Notes: generated by a model not told the origin, from the sequence alone. Positions 8,495 to 14,941 are shown, numbered from the stretch's first letter. The stretch: 41,604 nucleotides of DNA from Candidatus Moranbacteria bacterium RIFOXYA12_FULL_44_15 (GCA_001784815.1 MFSF01000011.1:1-41604); one strand, 5' to 3'. Program-made: numbers and translations.

Positions 8495-8765
8495 ACTCCA
8501 CCGAAACAAACCGCTTCTCCACTAATTTTCCGGTGAACGCCCGGATTTTTTTGGCGGCGAATTTGACCACGCCGTCTTTCAAAGCGAAAAGAGTATCGTC
8601 ATTTCCTCGTCCGACATTTTTCCCCGCCCGGAACTTGGTTCCGCGCTGGCGGATAATGATCTGTCCGGTGGTGATTTTTTCGCTGCCGAATTTTTTCACT
8701 CCCAATCTCTTGGAAATCGAGTCGCGGCCAAGTTGTGTAGAACCGCCGGCTTTTCTATGTGCCAT
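8493..8765 (-). CDS. rpmA: 50S ribosomal protein L27
   Basis: The 90-aa protein begins [16 protein letters not shown] and contains [19 protein letters not shown], the L27 signature. Its N-terminus reaches the peptidyl transferase centre. It starts directly at MAHRKAGG, without the cleaved extension seen in Firmicutes. It is not next to rplU (36407-36715) or obgE (27252-28217), its usual operon partners. No SD precedes the ATG. Confidence 0.96.
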   Translation of the reverse strand: MAHRKAGGSTQLGRDSISKRLGVKKFGSEKITTGQIIIRQRGTKFRAGKNVGRGNDDTLFALKDGVVKFAAKKIRAFTGKLVEKRFVSVE

Positions 8766-8813
8766 ATAATTAAATTGCTAAATTGTTACTCGAGTATCTT
8801 AGCAATATTGTGG

Positions 8814-8819
8814 TATAAT
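8814..8819 (+). promoter_or_regulatory. Extended -10 box for a possibly leaderless transcript
   Basis: TGGTATAAT has its TATAAT at 8814-8819 and the ATG at 8826, only 6 nt later. No convincing -35 is seen. Transcription would start at or next to the start codon. Confidence 0.5.
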
Positions 8820-8825
8820 GTCAAC

Positions 8826-9266
8826 ATGCGAGCTAAACTTAAAGACTTTTGGGGAAAATACGAATACAAAATCATCCTTGTGGCAGGCTTTGTTTTGGCG
8901 TCCGTAATTTCTTTTGAAGCCGGAGTTTTGAAAGGGGCGGAAATGAGACAAAAGCCGATAATCATCGAAAAACCGGCTGAAAACGTGGCTGGCGCGGCTG
9001 TGGATAACTCTGCTTCCCAAAACGCTCCAGGGGCTCAAAATTCGGCTCAGGAGGAGAAAAAAGACCCAAATGACATAAATCCAACCCAAACCATGCCTGA
9101 CGGCAGGCAGGACTGCGCCTTTATCGGTTCTAAAAACTCCAACAAATACCACCTGCCGACTTGCCGCTATGCCAAAAATATCAACCCCGAAAACCGGATT
9201 TGCTTTTCTTCCCAAGATGACGCGAAAGCGAAAGGGTATTTGCCAGATAAGAACTGCGTAAAATAA
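8826..9266 (+). CDS. Membrane-anchored protein with a C-terminal Cys-rich (Ada/DNase-type) domain
   Basis: The 146-aa protein has one N-terminal membrane helix (IILVAGFVLASVISFEAG), a flexible Ala/Gln/Asn-rich linker, and a compact C-terminal domain FIGSKNSNKYHLPTCRYAKNI ending in CFSSQDDAKAKGYLPDKNCVK. The pattern of YHLPTC, a second Cys, A..GY.P and a final Cys is the small Zn-binding domain found in Ada and at the C-terminus of some secreted nucleases. No enzyme domain is present. The ATG at 8826 is chosen because the -10 box is just upstream and an earlier ATG at 8733 would run through the rpmA start. The linker includes an in-frame palindrome (9094-9109). Confidence 0.7.
   Translation: MRAKLKDFWGKYEYKIILVAGFVLASVISFEAGVLKGAEMRQKPIIIEKPAENVAGAAVDNSASQNAPGAQNSAQEEKKDPNDINPTQTMPDGRQDCAFIGSKNSNKYHLPTCRYAKNINPENRICFSSQDDAKAKGYLPDKNCVK
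9094..9109. repeat. TGCCTG-ACGG-CAGGCA palindrome in a linker
   Basis: Six-bp arms around ACGG, read in frame as MPDGRQ in the protein at 8826-9266. Confidence 0.6.
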
Positions 9267-9280
9267 TTCTAAGTATATTT

Positions 9281-9991
9281 ATGCCATCTTCTAACAACAA
9301 AATAACAGTCATCTCTCTCGGCGGGTCTTTGATCGTTCCCAAGCATATCGATTGGCAATTCTTGAAAAAATTTCGCGCGCTGATCGTTTCGGAAATAAAA
9401 AAAGGCAAAAAATTCGTCATCATAACCGGCGGGGGATACGCGGCGCGGGAATATCAACAGGCGGCTTCAAAAATCACAAAACTCACCCGGGACGACCAAG
9501 ATTGGTTGGGAATCCACGCCACCCGAATGAACGCGCATTTGATAAAAACCGTTTTTCGGGAATACGCCAATCCCAGGATAAACAAAAATCCCAATACCAA
9601 AGCCGACGTAACCGAACATTTCGCGCACGGCGAAAAAATTATGGTGGCGGCCGGCTGGCGGCCGGGCTGGTCCACGGATTATGTCGCCACCATTCTCGCC
9701 AAACGCCTTGGCGCTAAAACTCTCATCAACCTTTCCAATATCAAATACGTCTGCGACAAAGATCCCAACAAATTCAAAGACGCGAAAATCATCAAAGAAA
9801 TAAACTGGAAAGATTTTCGGCGTATCGTTGGCAACAAATGGGATCCGGGTCTCAACGCGCCCTTTGATCCGGTAGCTTCAAAACTGGCTCAAGAAATCAA
9901 TCTGAAAGTAATTATCGCCGAAGGAAAAAATTTGAAGAATTTGAATAATATTTTGGGAGAAAGGAAATTTCAGGGAACGGTGATAAAATAA
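9281..9991 (+). CDS. pyrH: UMP kinase, archaeal type
   Basis: The 236-aa amino acid kinase-fold protein phosphorylates UMP to UDP. It has the N-terminal phosphate-binding segment ISLGGSLI, the Gly-rich IITGGGYAARE, and DWLGIHATRMNAHLI with GWRPGWSTDYVA, which match the archaeal UMP kinase branch rather than the usual bacterial PyrH. It lies 14 bp after the Cys-rich protein gene and is followed by a strong terminator. UDP/UTP from this enzyme would feed PyrG. Confidence 0.85.
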   Translation: MPSSNNKITVISLGGSLIVPKHIDWQFLKKFRALIVSEIKKGKKFVIITGGGYAAREYQQAASKITKLTRDDQDWLGIHATRMNAHLIKTVFREYANPRINKNPNTKADVTEHFAHGEKIMVAAGWRPGWSTDYVATILAKRLGAKTLINLSNIKYVCDKDPNKFKDAKIIKEINWKDFRRIVGNKWDPGLNAPFDPVASKLAQEINLKVIIAEGKNLKNLNNILGERKFQGTVIK

Positions 9992-10014
9992 GAATAAAGT
10001 ATAAGGCATTTGAC

Positions 10015-10046
10015 AAAAAGCCTGGCGTTATGCTAGGCTTTTTTTA
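10015..10046 (+). terminator. Intrinsic terminator after pyrH
   Basis: Stem AAAAAGCCTGGC / GCTAGGCTTTTT with a GTTAT loop and a T-run. Confidence 0.85.
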
Positions 10047-10050
10047 CCTG

Positions 10051-10103
10051 AACGAGACGGTTCCGTGGGCGCCCACGGAGTATGGAAACATACACGTCTC
10101 GTT
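10051..10103. other. Three-way-junction palindrome between pyrH and tRNA-Asn
   Basis: Outer stem AACGAGACG / CGTCTCGTT (10051-10059, 10095-10103) encloses CCGTGGGC / GCCCACGG (10063-10078) and GTATG-GAAA-CATAC (10080-10093), which has a GNRA-type loop. Almost every base is paired. It resembles the Y-shaped insert in iscS (13332-13381) in form, not in sequence. Confidence 0.75.
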
Positions 10104-10141
10104 TGGGCATCAAAAAGAAATACGAACTTTGGTTTTTTTAT

Positions 10142-10215
10142 TCCCGAGTAGCTCAGCTGGTTAGAGCGAGTGGCTGTTAACCACTAGGCTGGCGGTTCAA
10201 ATCCGTCCTCGGGAA
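10142..10215 (+). tRNA. tRNA-Asn (GTT)
   Basis: Cloverleaf: acceptor TCCCGAG / CTCGGGA, D stem GCTC/GAGC, anticodon stem AGTGG/CCACT with loop CTGTTAA (anticodon GTT at 10176-10178), T stem GGCGG/CCGTC with loop TTCAAAT. No CCA is encoded. The discriminator reads A, although G is usual for tRNA-Asn. Confidence 0.95.
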
Positions 10216-10274
10216 CTAAACCGAAAATCCAAGGCTAAGCAGATCCATACTTACGCCTTTTTTATTTTTGCAAG

Positions 10275-10306
10275 CTTCCTAAAACCGAGTTTTAGGAAGT
10301 TTATTT
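10275..10306 (+). terminator. Terminator after tRNA-Asn
   Basis: Stem CTTCCTAAAAC / GTTTTAGGAAG with a CGA loop, then TTTATTTTTT. The T-run is on the plus strand, so it ends the tRNA transcript ahead of the convergent nuclease gene. Confidence 0.7.
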
Positions 10307-11461
10307 TTTCTTCACGATCAAGCTTTTTGTTTCTTTGTCCACAGTTTTGACTTTTTCGATTTCACGGCGCGTAGGAGCCGGCAAAACGCCCAGGATGTTT
10401 TTAAGCGCGATGCCGTCAACTTTCAAGACATCCTCCCACTTATCCAAAGGCTCAAGAATTTCCTTGAGTTTTTTCGCGTCATATTTGTACGTCCGGCGCA
10501 GGCTCTGCCCGATAACGCCCGCTTGCCCGAAAACCCGCTCCACGCCTTCCTGAGCCATATAATTCACAATAGTTTCCTGGAGTTTTCCTAAACGGTCTTT
10601 GGTCAGACTGATGGCCGATTTCAAATTGACATATTCGTCAATAGCGTTGTTTATTTCCTCCGTGTCGATTTTTCTGGCTTCTTTGAATTTGTGCTTCCAC
10701 ATCGGGCAAATATTCTGGTAGCCGCACCAATCGCAAAGAGGGGACACTTGCGGCTCAAACTTTTGCTCCTCAATGAGCTTTATAGTTTCCAAAAACATTT
10801 CCTCGCTTTGTTTCAGTTGTTCCAACGTTCGGGTGGCGGAAAGTTTCACGCCGTGTTTCAAGAAGTATAAACTGACTTTTATCTTATCCATGTTTTGGGC
10901 TTCCCCGGGATATTGCGACAAAAAAGCTTGGAGATAAACCGACAACTGAATATCATTTTCCACCCGTTCCTGAGTCGGCATCTTCTTGGTGGTTTTGTAG
11001 TCGATAATCTCCCAGCCGTCTTCCGTACGATCGATTCTGTCGATAATCCCTGAAATAATATGCCTATTACTTTCTGTGTCATTCCGTTTGTTTCCGTGTG
11101 ATTCTGTATTTTTCCCTATCTCGATTTGGAAACGCGATTCCAAATTGGCAATATTGAAATCAGCCGGGTTATTGCGTTTATAATAGTCCTGGATGATTTT
11201 TACTCCTTGCGAAAAAGCCGCCCGTTCCTCGTCCGGATTTTCAAAAACCGCCGGGTTCCAGGAATTGGAAAAATGTTCCATCGCTTGATCCAAAGTAGGG
11301 GAGAGAATGCCGGGCGTATGGATAAATTTCATCACGGAATGGAGCGTCGTTCCGAAAACCGCCTCTTTGGATTTGGGCGTTTTGATATGGTCAATCTGCT
11401 GAAACTTATACTTCAGCGGACAATTTTTGTACGTGTCAAAAGCGGAGTAAGAAATGCGCAT
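10301..11461 (-). CDS. PD-(D/E)XK nuclease, RecB/AddB C-terminal-like
   Basis: The 386-aa protein has the Cas4/RecB-type nuclease core: opening YDTYKNCPLKYKF-like segment (here FDTYKNCPLKYKF), GTTLHSVMKF, ISGIIDRIDR...WEIIDYKTTKK (Asp, and the D-x-K of the active site), then LSVYLQAF. Downstream CDWCGYQNICP, together with the first Cys, could hold a 4Fe-4S cluster as in AddB. It is a stand-alone nuclease without helicase domains, probably for DNA repair. Residues about 117-136 (KNTESHGNKRNDTESNR) derive from a low-complexity insertion just before the catalytic motif. No SD. Confidence 0.85.
   Translation of the reverse strand: MRISYSAFDTYKNCPLKYKFQQIDHIKTPKSKEAVFGTTLHSVMKFIHTPGILSPTLDQAMEHFSNSWNPAVFENPDEERAAFSQGVKIIQDYYKRNNPADFNIANLESRFQIEIGKNTESHGNKRNDTESNRHIISGIIDRIDRTEDGWEIIDYKTTKKMPTQERVENDIQLSVYLQAFLSQYPGEAQNMDKIKVSLYFLKHGVKLSATRTLEQLKQSEEMFLETIKLIEEQKFEPQVSPLCDWCGYQNICPMWKHKFKEARKIDTEEINNAIDEYVNLKSAISLTKDRLGKLQETIVNYMAQEGVERVFGQAGVIGQSLRRTYKYDAKKLKEILEPLDKWEDVLKVDGIALKNILGVLPAPTRREIEKVKTVDKETKSLIVKKK
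11055..11112. repeat. Word-like T-rich insertion in the RecB-like gene
   Basis: Reiterated words of the type ATTCCGT / TTTCCGTGT / ATTCTGT encode a polar stretch not expected between the conserved blocks of this family. Confidence 0.5.
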
Positions 11462-11492
11462 AAAACTATTATAGCATTTTACAAAACAAAAT

Positions 11493-11530
11493 AAAAAGTC
11501 TTTCCAGAAACGATACTGGTCAGACTTTTT
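11493..11530 (-). terminator. Terminator of the small membrane gene
   Basis: Stem AAAAAGTCT / AGACTTTTT with inner CCAG/CTGG. On the minus strand it is followed by a T-rich run. Confidence 0.75.
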
Positions 11531-11550
11531 AACTCAAGGGGTAGGAAAAA

Positions 11551-11715
11551 CTAAAGGTACTTTTTTTCCACAACAAGCCCAGTCACAATCATTAAGATAC
11601 CAAAAACAATGAGCTTGGGCGCTGTGAGTTGGACTCCCGTAATACTCAATACGCCCAGAGCTAACGTCCACATGCCAGCAGGTATGGTAAATCCTATAAA
11701 TGATCTAGCTATCAT
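11551..11715 (-). CDS. Small two-helix membrane protein, 54 aa
   Basis: Starting at ATG 11715, the protein reads MIARSFIGFTIPAGMW and is almost entirely two hydrophobic helices separated by a short polar turn (TGVQLTAPK), ending VVEKKYL. I recognise no family. The start is fixed by a strong SD (GGAGG, 5 nt upstream); the longer frame to 11784 has none. It has its own terminator and is divergent from the Rrf2 gene, sharing a 137-bp upstream region. The small size, strong SD and isolated transcription unit match other accessory genes here. Confidence 0.65.
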   Translation of the reverse strand: MIARSFIGFTIPAGMWTLALGVLSITGVQLTAPKLIVFGILMIVTGLVVEKKYL

Positions 11716-11791
11716 GATACCCTCCTTTGTATTTCGATTCCCTTGAGTTAGTGCTATGTTAGTACGTGTTTTATTATAAGTCAATTACTAG

Positions 11792-11820
11792 TTGACAAGA
11801 AAAACGTTTTTATATATACT
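11792..11820 (+). promoter_or_regulatory. Consensus promoter of the Rrf2-iscS-iscU module
   Basis: TTGACA (11792-11797), a 17-bp spacer and TATACT (11815-11820). Transcription would start near 11827, inside the inverted repeat described next. Confidence 0.75.
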
Positions 11821-11825
11821 CAAGT

Positions 11826-11842
11826 CATACTAATTTGGTATG
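11826..11842. promoter_or_regulatory. Possible Rrf2 operator
   Basis: Inverted repeat CATAC-TAATTTG-GTATG covers the predicted transcription start. Rrf2 proteins bind dyad sites and usually repress their own operon, so autoregulation is a reasonable inference. It does not match the E. coli IscR type 1 consensus exactly. Confidence 0.45.
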
Positions 11843-11852
11843 CTATTAAAAA

Positions 11853-12293
11853 ATGAATTTTTCCACAAAAGGGGAGTATGGACTCAGAGCGGCGGTCAGT
11901 CTGGCCAAGAGCTATCCGGTCAAAAAAACCATCAAGGAAATATCCATTGAAGAAAAAATTTCAGTGAAATATTTGGAACGCCTGGCGGGAGATTTGAGGC
12001 GCGGGGGAATTGTCAAAAGCGTGAAAGGCAAAAACGGGGGATATGTCCTGGCGGAAAGCCCGGCGAAAATAAAAGTGGGAAAGATAATCGAATCCGTTGA
12101 AGGGCCGATTTTGGTCAAGTGCTTCGGCGCAAGATGCAAGTTATTCGCTTCGCGAACCGGCACTACGAACGCCGGACATACGAATGAAAAAATGATAGCG
12201 CATCAGTGTCCGTCAAGTTTTGTTTGGATGAAACTGGGAGAACAAATTAAGAAAACGCTGTACGGGATAAGGTTGAGTGATTTGATAAAATAA
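11853..12293 (+). CDS. Rrf2-family Fe-S cluster-sensing regulator (IscR-like)
   Basis: The 146-aa protein has the Rrf2 winged helix: FSTKGEYGLRAAVSLA, EEKISVKYLERLAGDLRRGGIVKSVKG, NGGYVLAESP, GKIIESVEGP. Three Cys expected to bind a cluster are at 90, 95 and 119. In E. coli IscR the second and third Cys are only six residues apart. Here residues about 97-111 come from the 46-bp repeat at 12140-12185, which stretches the ligand loop. It leads the iscS-iscU module and probably represses it according to Fe-S status. Whether the stretched loop still holds a cluster is uncertain. Confidence 0.85.
   Translation: MNFSTKGEYGLRAAVSLAKSYPVKKTIKEISIEEKISVKYLERLAGDLRRGGIVKSVKGKNGGYVLAESPAKIKVGKIIESVEGPILVKCFGARCKLFASRTGTTNAGHTNEKMIAHQCPSSFVWMKLGEQIKKTLYGIRLSDLIK
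12140..12185. repeat. 46-bp structured repeat, copy A (inside the Rrf2 gene)
   Basis: It matches 41221-41266 at 43 of 46 positions. Hairpin TTCGC-TTC-GCGAA is followed by CCGGC...GCCGG. In the other copy the second stem is CCCGC...GCGGG, so two of the three differences form a compensated pair. Confidence 0.85.
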
Positions 12294-12300
12294 TAAAAGA

Positions 12301-12437
12301 GCAGGTTCAATCGTCCACGATTGAACCGCATGGTTCTGGCAAGACTTAATTTTACGGATGCGCGTTAAGTTTACGCATAATCAAAACAAGCTGACTTTAC
12401 CAGAAACGTGCGGTTCGGGCGAGACGCCCGAACCTGC
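12301..12437. repeat. Two-hairpin GGTTC element, copy 2 (137 bp, 5' of iscS)
   Basis: Same ends GCAGGTTC / GAACCTGC as copy 1. The left hairpin GGTTCAATCG-TCCA-CGATTGAACC (12304-12327) and right hairpin GGTTCGGGCG-AGA-CGCCCGAACC (12412-12434) are perfect. TTCTGG (12334-12339) and CCAGAA (12400-12405) pair internally. It ends 10 bp before the iscS start. Confidence 0.88.
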
Positions 12438-12447
12438 GATAGGAATT

Positions 12448-13767
12448 ATGAAGAAGATTTACCTGGACCACGCGGCGACAACGCCGGTGGACAAGAAAGT
12501 ATTAAAAGCAATGTTGCCGTATTTTTCGCGCGTATTCGGCAACGCGATGTCGCTTCATTCTTTCGGACAAGAAGCGGTCAAAGCAACGGAAAAAGCCCGC
12601 CGACAAACCGCGGATTTCTTTGGTTGCGATTCGGACGAAATAGTTTTCACCAGTGGCGCCACCGAAGCGAACAATTTGGCCGTAAAGGGCGTGGTAAAAG
12701 CTTATTGCAACGCTTGGACATCCGATGTCCAAGAGCGTGCTAAAACCCCGGGGGGACATCGGATGTCCCCGCTGACGAAACCGCATATAATCACTACGAT
12801 TTTCGAACATCATTGCGTCCTGGACGCTTGCAAATCTTTGGAAAAAGAAAAAGTGGCGGAAGTAACCTATATCAAGCCCGGAAGCGACGGCGTGATAAAA
12901 ATCGAAGACGTGGAGAAGGCGATTAGGAAAAATACAATTTTAGTTTCCATAATGTACGTCAACAACGAAATAGGCACCGTGCAGCCAATCGCCGCTATAG
13001 GAAAAATGATAAAAGCGCGTAACGCGAAGCATTCCATGTTCCACGTTCCACGATTAACGACCCTATTTCACACCGACGCGACTCAGGCGGTAAATTATTT
13101 TGAGTGCGATGTAGACAAATTAGGAGTTGACTTACTTTCTATGTCGGCGCATAAGATTTACGGACCGAAAGGTATCGGCATACTATACATCAAAAAAAAT
13201 ACCCCCATCGCGAGAGTGCAAGACGGCGGAGACCAGGAAAACAAAAAGCGCGCCGGAACGCACAATGTCCCGGGAATTGTCGGGTTGGGAGCGGCGCTTG
13301 CCGAAGTTCAAAGTGAAAAGTTAAAAGTTTACCCTGTTAAATCCTCGCGAAGCGAGGACGCCAAAGGCGTATTTAACAGGGTGAAAGAACTAAGAAATTA
13401 TCTCATCAAAAGAGTTCTGAAGGAAATTCCAGACACGAAACTCAATGGTTCAAAAACAAAGCGTTCGCCGAACAACGCCAACTTTTCTTTCGCGAACGTG
13501 GAAGGAGAGAGTCTTCTCCTGATGCTGGACGCGGAAGGCATCGCGGCTTCAACCGGATCAGCCTGCTCTTCCGGATCGCTCCAGCCGTCCCACGTCCTTC
13601 TTTCTTTGGGAATAAAACCAGAGCAAGCTCACGGCTCATTACGCGTAACCATCGGAAAATATATAACAAAGAAAGAGATTGATATATTCATAAATAAATT
13701 AAAAGAAATTATCGAACAGCTACGAAAAGTTGCAGGTAACGTGCTAAATGACTATTACGCAAAGTAG
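12448..13767 (+). CDS. iscS: Cysteine desulfurase
   Basis: The 439-aa PLP enzyme takes sulfur from cysteine for Fe-S assembly. It shows YLDHAATTPVD, TSGATEANN, the PLP lysine in SMSAHKIYGPKG, and the active Cys373 in STGSACSSG. Length exceeds the usual 380-400 aa because of in-frame insertions at residues about 89-108 (12711-12771), 190-203 (13016-13055) and 295-312 (13332-13381). ATG 12448 is chosen: MKKIYLDHAATTP is the normal family N-terminus, while the open frame from 12358 just translates the GGTTC element. IscU follows 39 bp downstream. Confidence 0.95.
   Translation: MKKIYLDHAATTPVDKKVLKAMLPYFSRVFGNAMSLHSFGQEAVKATEKARRQTADFFGCDSDEIVFTSGATEANNLAVKGVVKAYCNAWTSDVQERAKTPGGHRMSPLTKPHIITTIFEHHCVLDACKSLEKEKVAEVTYIKPGSDGVIKIEDVEKAIRKNTILVSIMYVNNEIGTVQPIAAIGKMIKARNAKHSMFHVPRLTTLFHTDATQAVNYFECDVDKLGVDLLSMSAHKIYGPKGIGILYIKKNTPIARVQDGGDQENKKRAGTHNVPGIVGLGAALAEVQSEKLKVYPVKSSRSEDAKGVFNRVKELRNYLIKRVLKEIPDTKLNGSKTKRSPNNANFSFANVEGESLLLMLDAEGIAASTGSACSSGSLQPSHVLLSLGIKPEQAHGSLRVTIGKYITKKEIDIFINKLKEIIEQLRKVAGNVLNDYYAK
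12714..12770. repeat. GGACATC palindrome pair inside iscS
   Basis: TTGGACATC-C-GATGTCCAA (12714-12732) and GGGGACATC-G-GATGTCCCC (12752-12770) share the core, with flanks changed but still paired (TT..AA versus GG..CC). They are read in frame. A second such pair brackets 24005-24112. Confidence 0.8.
13016..13055. repeat. CGCG-TAA-CGCG plus TTCCACG words inside iscS
   Basis: A short hairpin followed by reiterated TTCCATG/TTCCACG words encodes NAKHSMFHVPRLT, an in-frame stretch foreign to the desulfurase family, just before LFHTDATQA. Confidence 0.55.
13332..13381. repeat. Three-way-junction palindrome inside iscS
   Basis: Outer stem CCCTGTTAAAT / ATTTAACAGGG encloses CCTCGC-GAA-GCGAGG and ACGCC-AAA-GGCGT. 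All 50 nt are paired except two 3-nt loops. It is in frame, at residues about 295-312. Confidence 0.85.
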
Positions 13768-13806
13768 AACGTTTCGTATTTCGTTAATTTCGTAGTTCGT
13801 AAATGT

Positions 13807-14187
13807 ATGTATTCTAAAAAAGTCATCGAACATTTCACTCATCCGCATAACCAGGGCGCCATCGACAATCCTGACGGCGTTGGCATTGTCGGCAATCCGG
13901 TTTGCGGAGACCTGATGAAAATATACCTAAAAATAAAAAAAGACAAAAAGAGGGGAGAATACATACAAGACGTCAAATTTGAGACTTTGGGCTGCGCCTC
14001 GGCTATCGCCACCTCATCGATGATCACCGACCTGGCCAAAGGGAAGACTTTGACGGAAGCGAAAAAAATTTCCCGCGAAGATGTGGCTGACGCGCTGGAA
14101 GGCTTGCCACCGATAAAAATGCATTGTTCCAATTTGGCAGTTGATGGGCTAAGGGAAGCGATAGAGGATTATGAGAAGAAAAAATAA
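13807..14187 (+). CDS. iscU: Fe-S cluster scaffold protein
   Basis: The 126-aa protein holds nascent Fe-S clusters delivered with sulfur from IscS. The three ligand Cys are in NPVCGD, TLGCASAIATSSM and MHCSNLA, and the conserved Asp is in the first motif. The start MYSKKVIEHFTHPHNQG is typical of the IscU/NifU-N family. ATG 13807 is in frame; the ATG at 13803 is not. The gap to iscS holds TTCGTA-type words. A strong terminator follows, so Rrf2-iscS-iscU appears to be a complete unit without hscAB, fdx or iscA. Confidence 0.94.
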   Translation: MYSKKVIEHFTHPHNQGAIDNPDGVGIVGNPVCGDLMKIYLKIKKDKKRGEYIQDVKFETLGCASAIATSSMITDLAKGKTLTEAKKISREDVADALEGLPPIKMHCSNLAVDGLREAIEDYEKKK

Positions 14188-14200
14188 GCGTTGGAAAATA

Positions 14201-14232
14201 AAAAAAACTTCCATCGAAACGGAAGTTTTTTT
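14201..14232 (+). terminator. Terminator after iscU
   Basis: Stem AAAAAAACTTCC / GGAAGTTTTTTT with an 8-nt loop and a T-run. Confidence 0.85.
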
Positions 14233-14299
14233 ATCAAAAAGGGGGGGGCTGGAGAAAAACACAGAGTGTCGCACATTAATACTTTTCAGACGTCATCTT

Positions 14300-14941
14300 T
14301 TATTCGACTACATATGGGCAATATCTTTCTATTTCCACTTTGAATTCATTGACATCTAATATAATCCAATTAGCCGGATGCCTCGTTGTCTTCCTGCTTA
14401 GCCATAGTTGCACTCTATCTTTATCAATTTTATCGCCAAAGTACACAAAATATAAATTTTCGTTTAAGTTAACAGTACTGTTCCTATATTTTCTCTCCTT
14501 GGTATTCATATTTCCAATAAACGTCCTTATACCACCATCCGTGTTAAAAACATCTACACAAAAGTTATTTGGTTTTGCAAAGACATAGAAGTCTAACCTG
14601 TTTTTGCGATCAAAATTAACTGGTCTTTCAATATGAACAAATTTCTCATCAAACTTGTCTCTGAGTAGTTTAAAGATAATATTTTCGCAATTTTTTCCAA
14701 CTTTACCTATTCTGCAAGCAGTACTCGATCGGATATCTCCCGTTGTGTAGTTTTCAATAGATAATCCTAACTTTTTTCTTAAATTTGGTAACCCTCCAAA
14801 TCTTCTTTGTATTTGTCTTGAAGAAGGCAATAAGGCAAAATCATCTATCTCGAACGCGGTTGGGTATCTTCCATTTATTTCACGAAACTTTTCAAAGCCG
14901 TCTTTTATACTTTCTATTGTCCAGACAGTTTCATATGTCAT
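14300..14941 (-). CDS. HNH-repeat / PD-(D/E)XK-like nuclease ORFan
   Basis: The 213-aa protein begins with a segment resembling the homing-endonuclease-associated repeat: WTIESIKDGFEKF, then GRYPTAFEIDD, LPSSRQIQRRFGG, LRKKLGL. The C-terminal half has a restriction-fold-like pattern, with NCENIIFKLL, NRLDFYVF and FCVDVFNTDG followed by a KERKY lysine. Catalytic residues are not certain. The gene is more AT-rich than its neighbours. No SD. It may be a recently acquired DNA-targeting enzyme; the function is inferred from weak motifs. Confidence 0.6.
   Translation of the reverse strand: MTYETVWTIESIKDGFEKFREINGRYPTAFEIDDFALLPSSRQIQRRFGGLPNLRKKLGLSIENYTTGDIRSSTACRIGKVGKNCENIIFKLLRDKFDEKFVHIERPVNFDRKNRLDFYVFAKPNNFCVDVFNTDGGIRTFIGNMNTKERKYRNSTVNLNENLYFVYFGDKIDKDRVQLWLSRKTTRHPANWIILDVNEFKVEIERYCPYVVE

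Noticed and set aside
10215-10215. Discriminator A in tRNA-Asn as a functional oddity
   Set aside because: One base is too little evidence, and the boundary of the acceptor stem leaves no alternative to judge; it is noted only in the tRNA entry.
12358-12447. N-terminal extension of the iscS reading frame
   Set aside because: It translates the GGTTC repeat element, whereas the normal desulfurase N-terminus begins at 12448.
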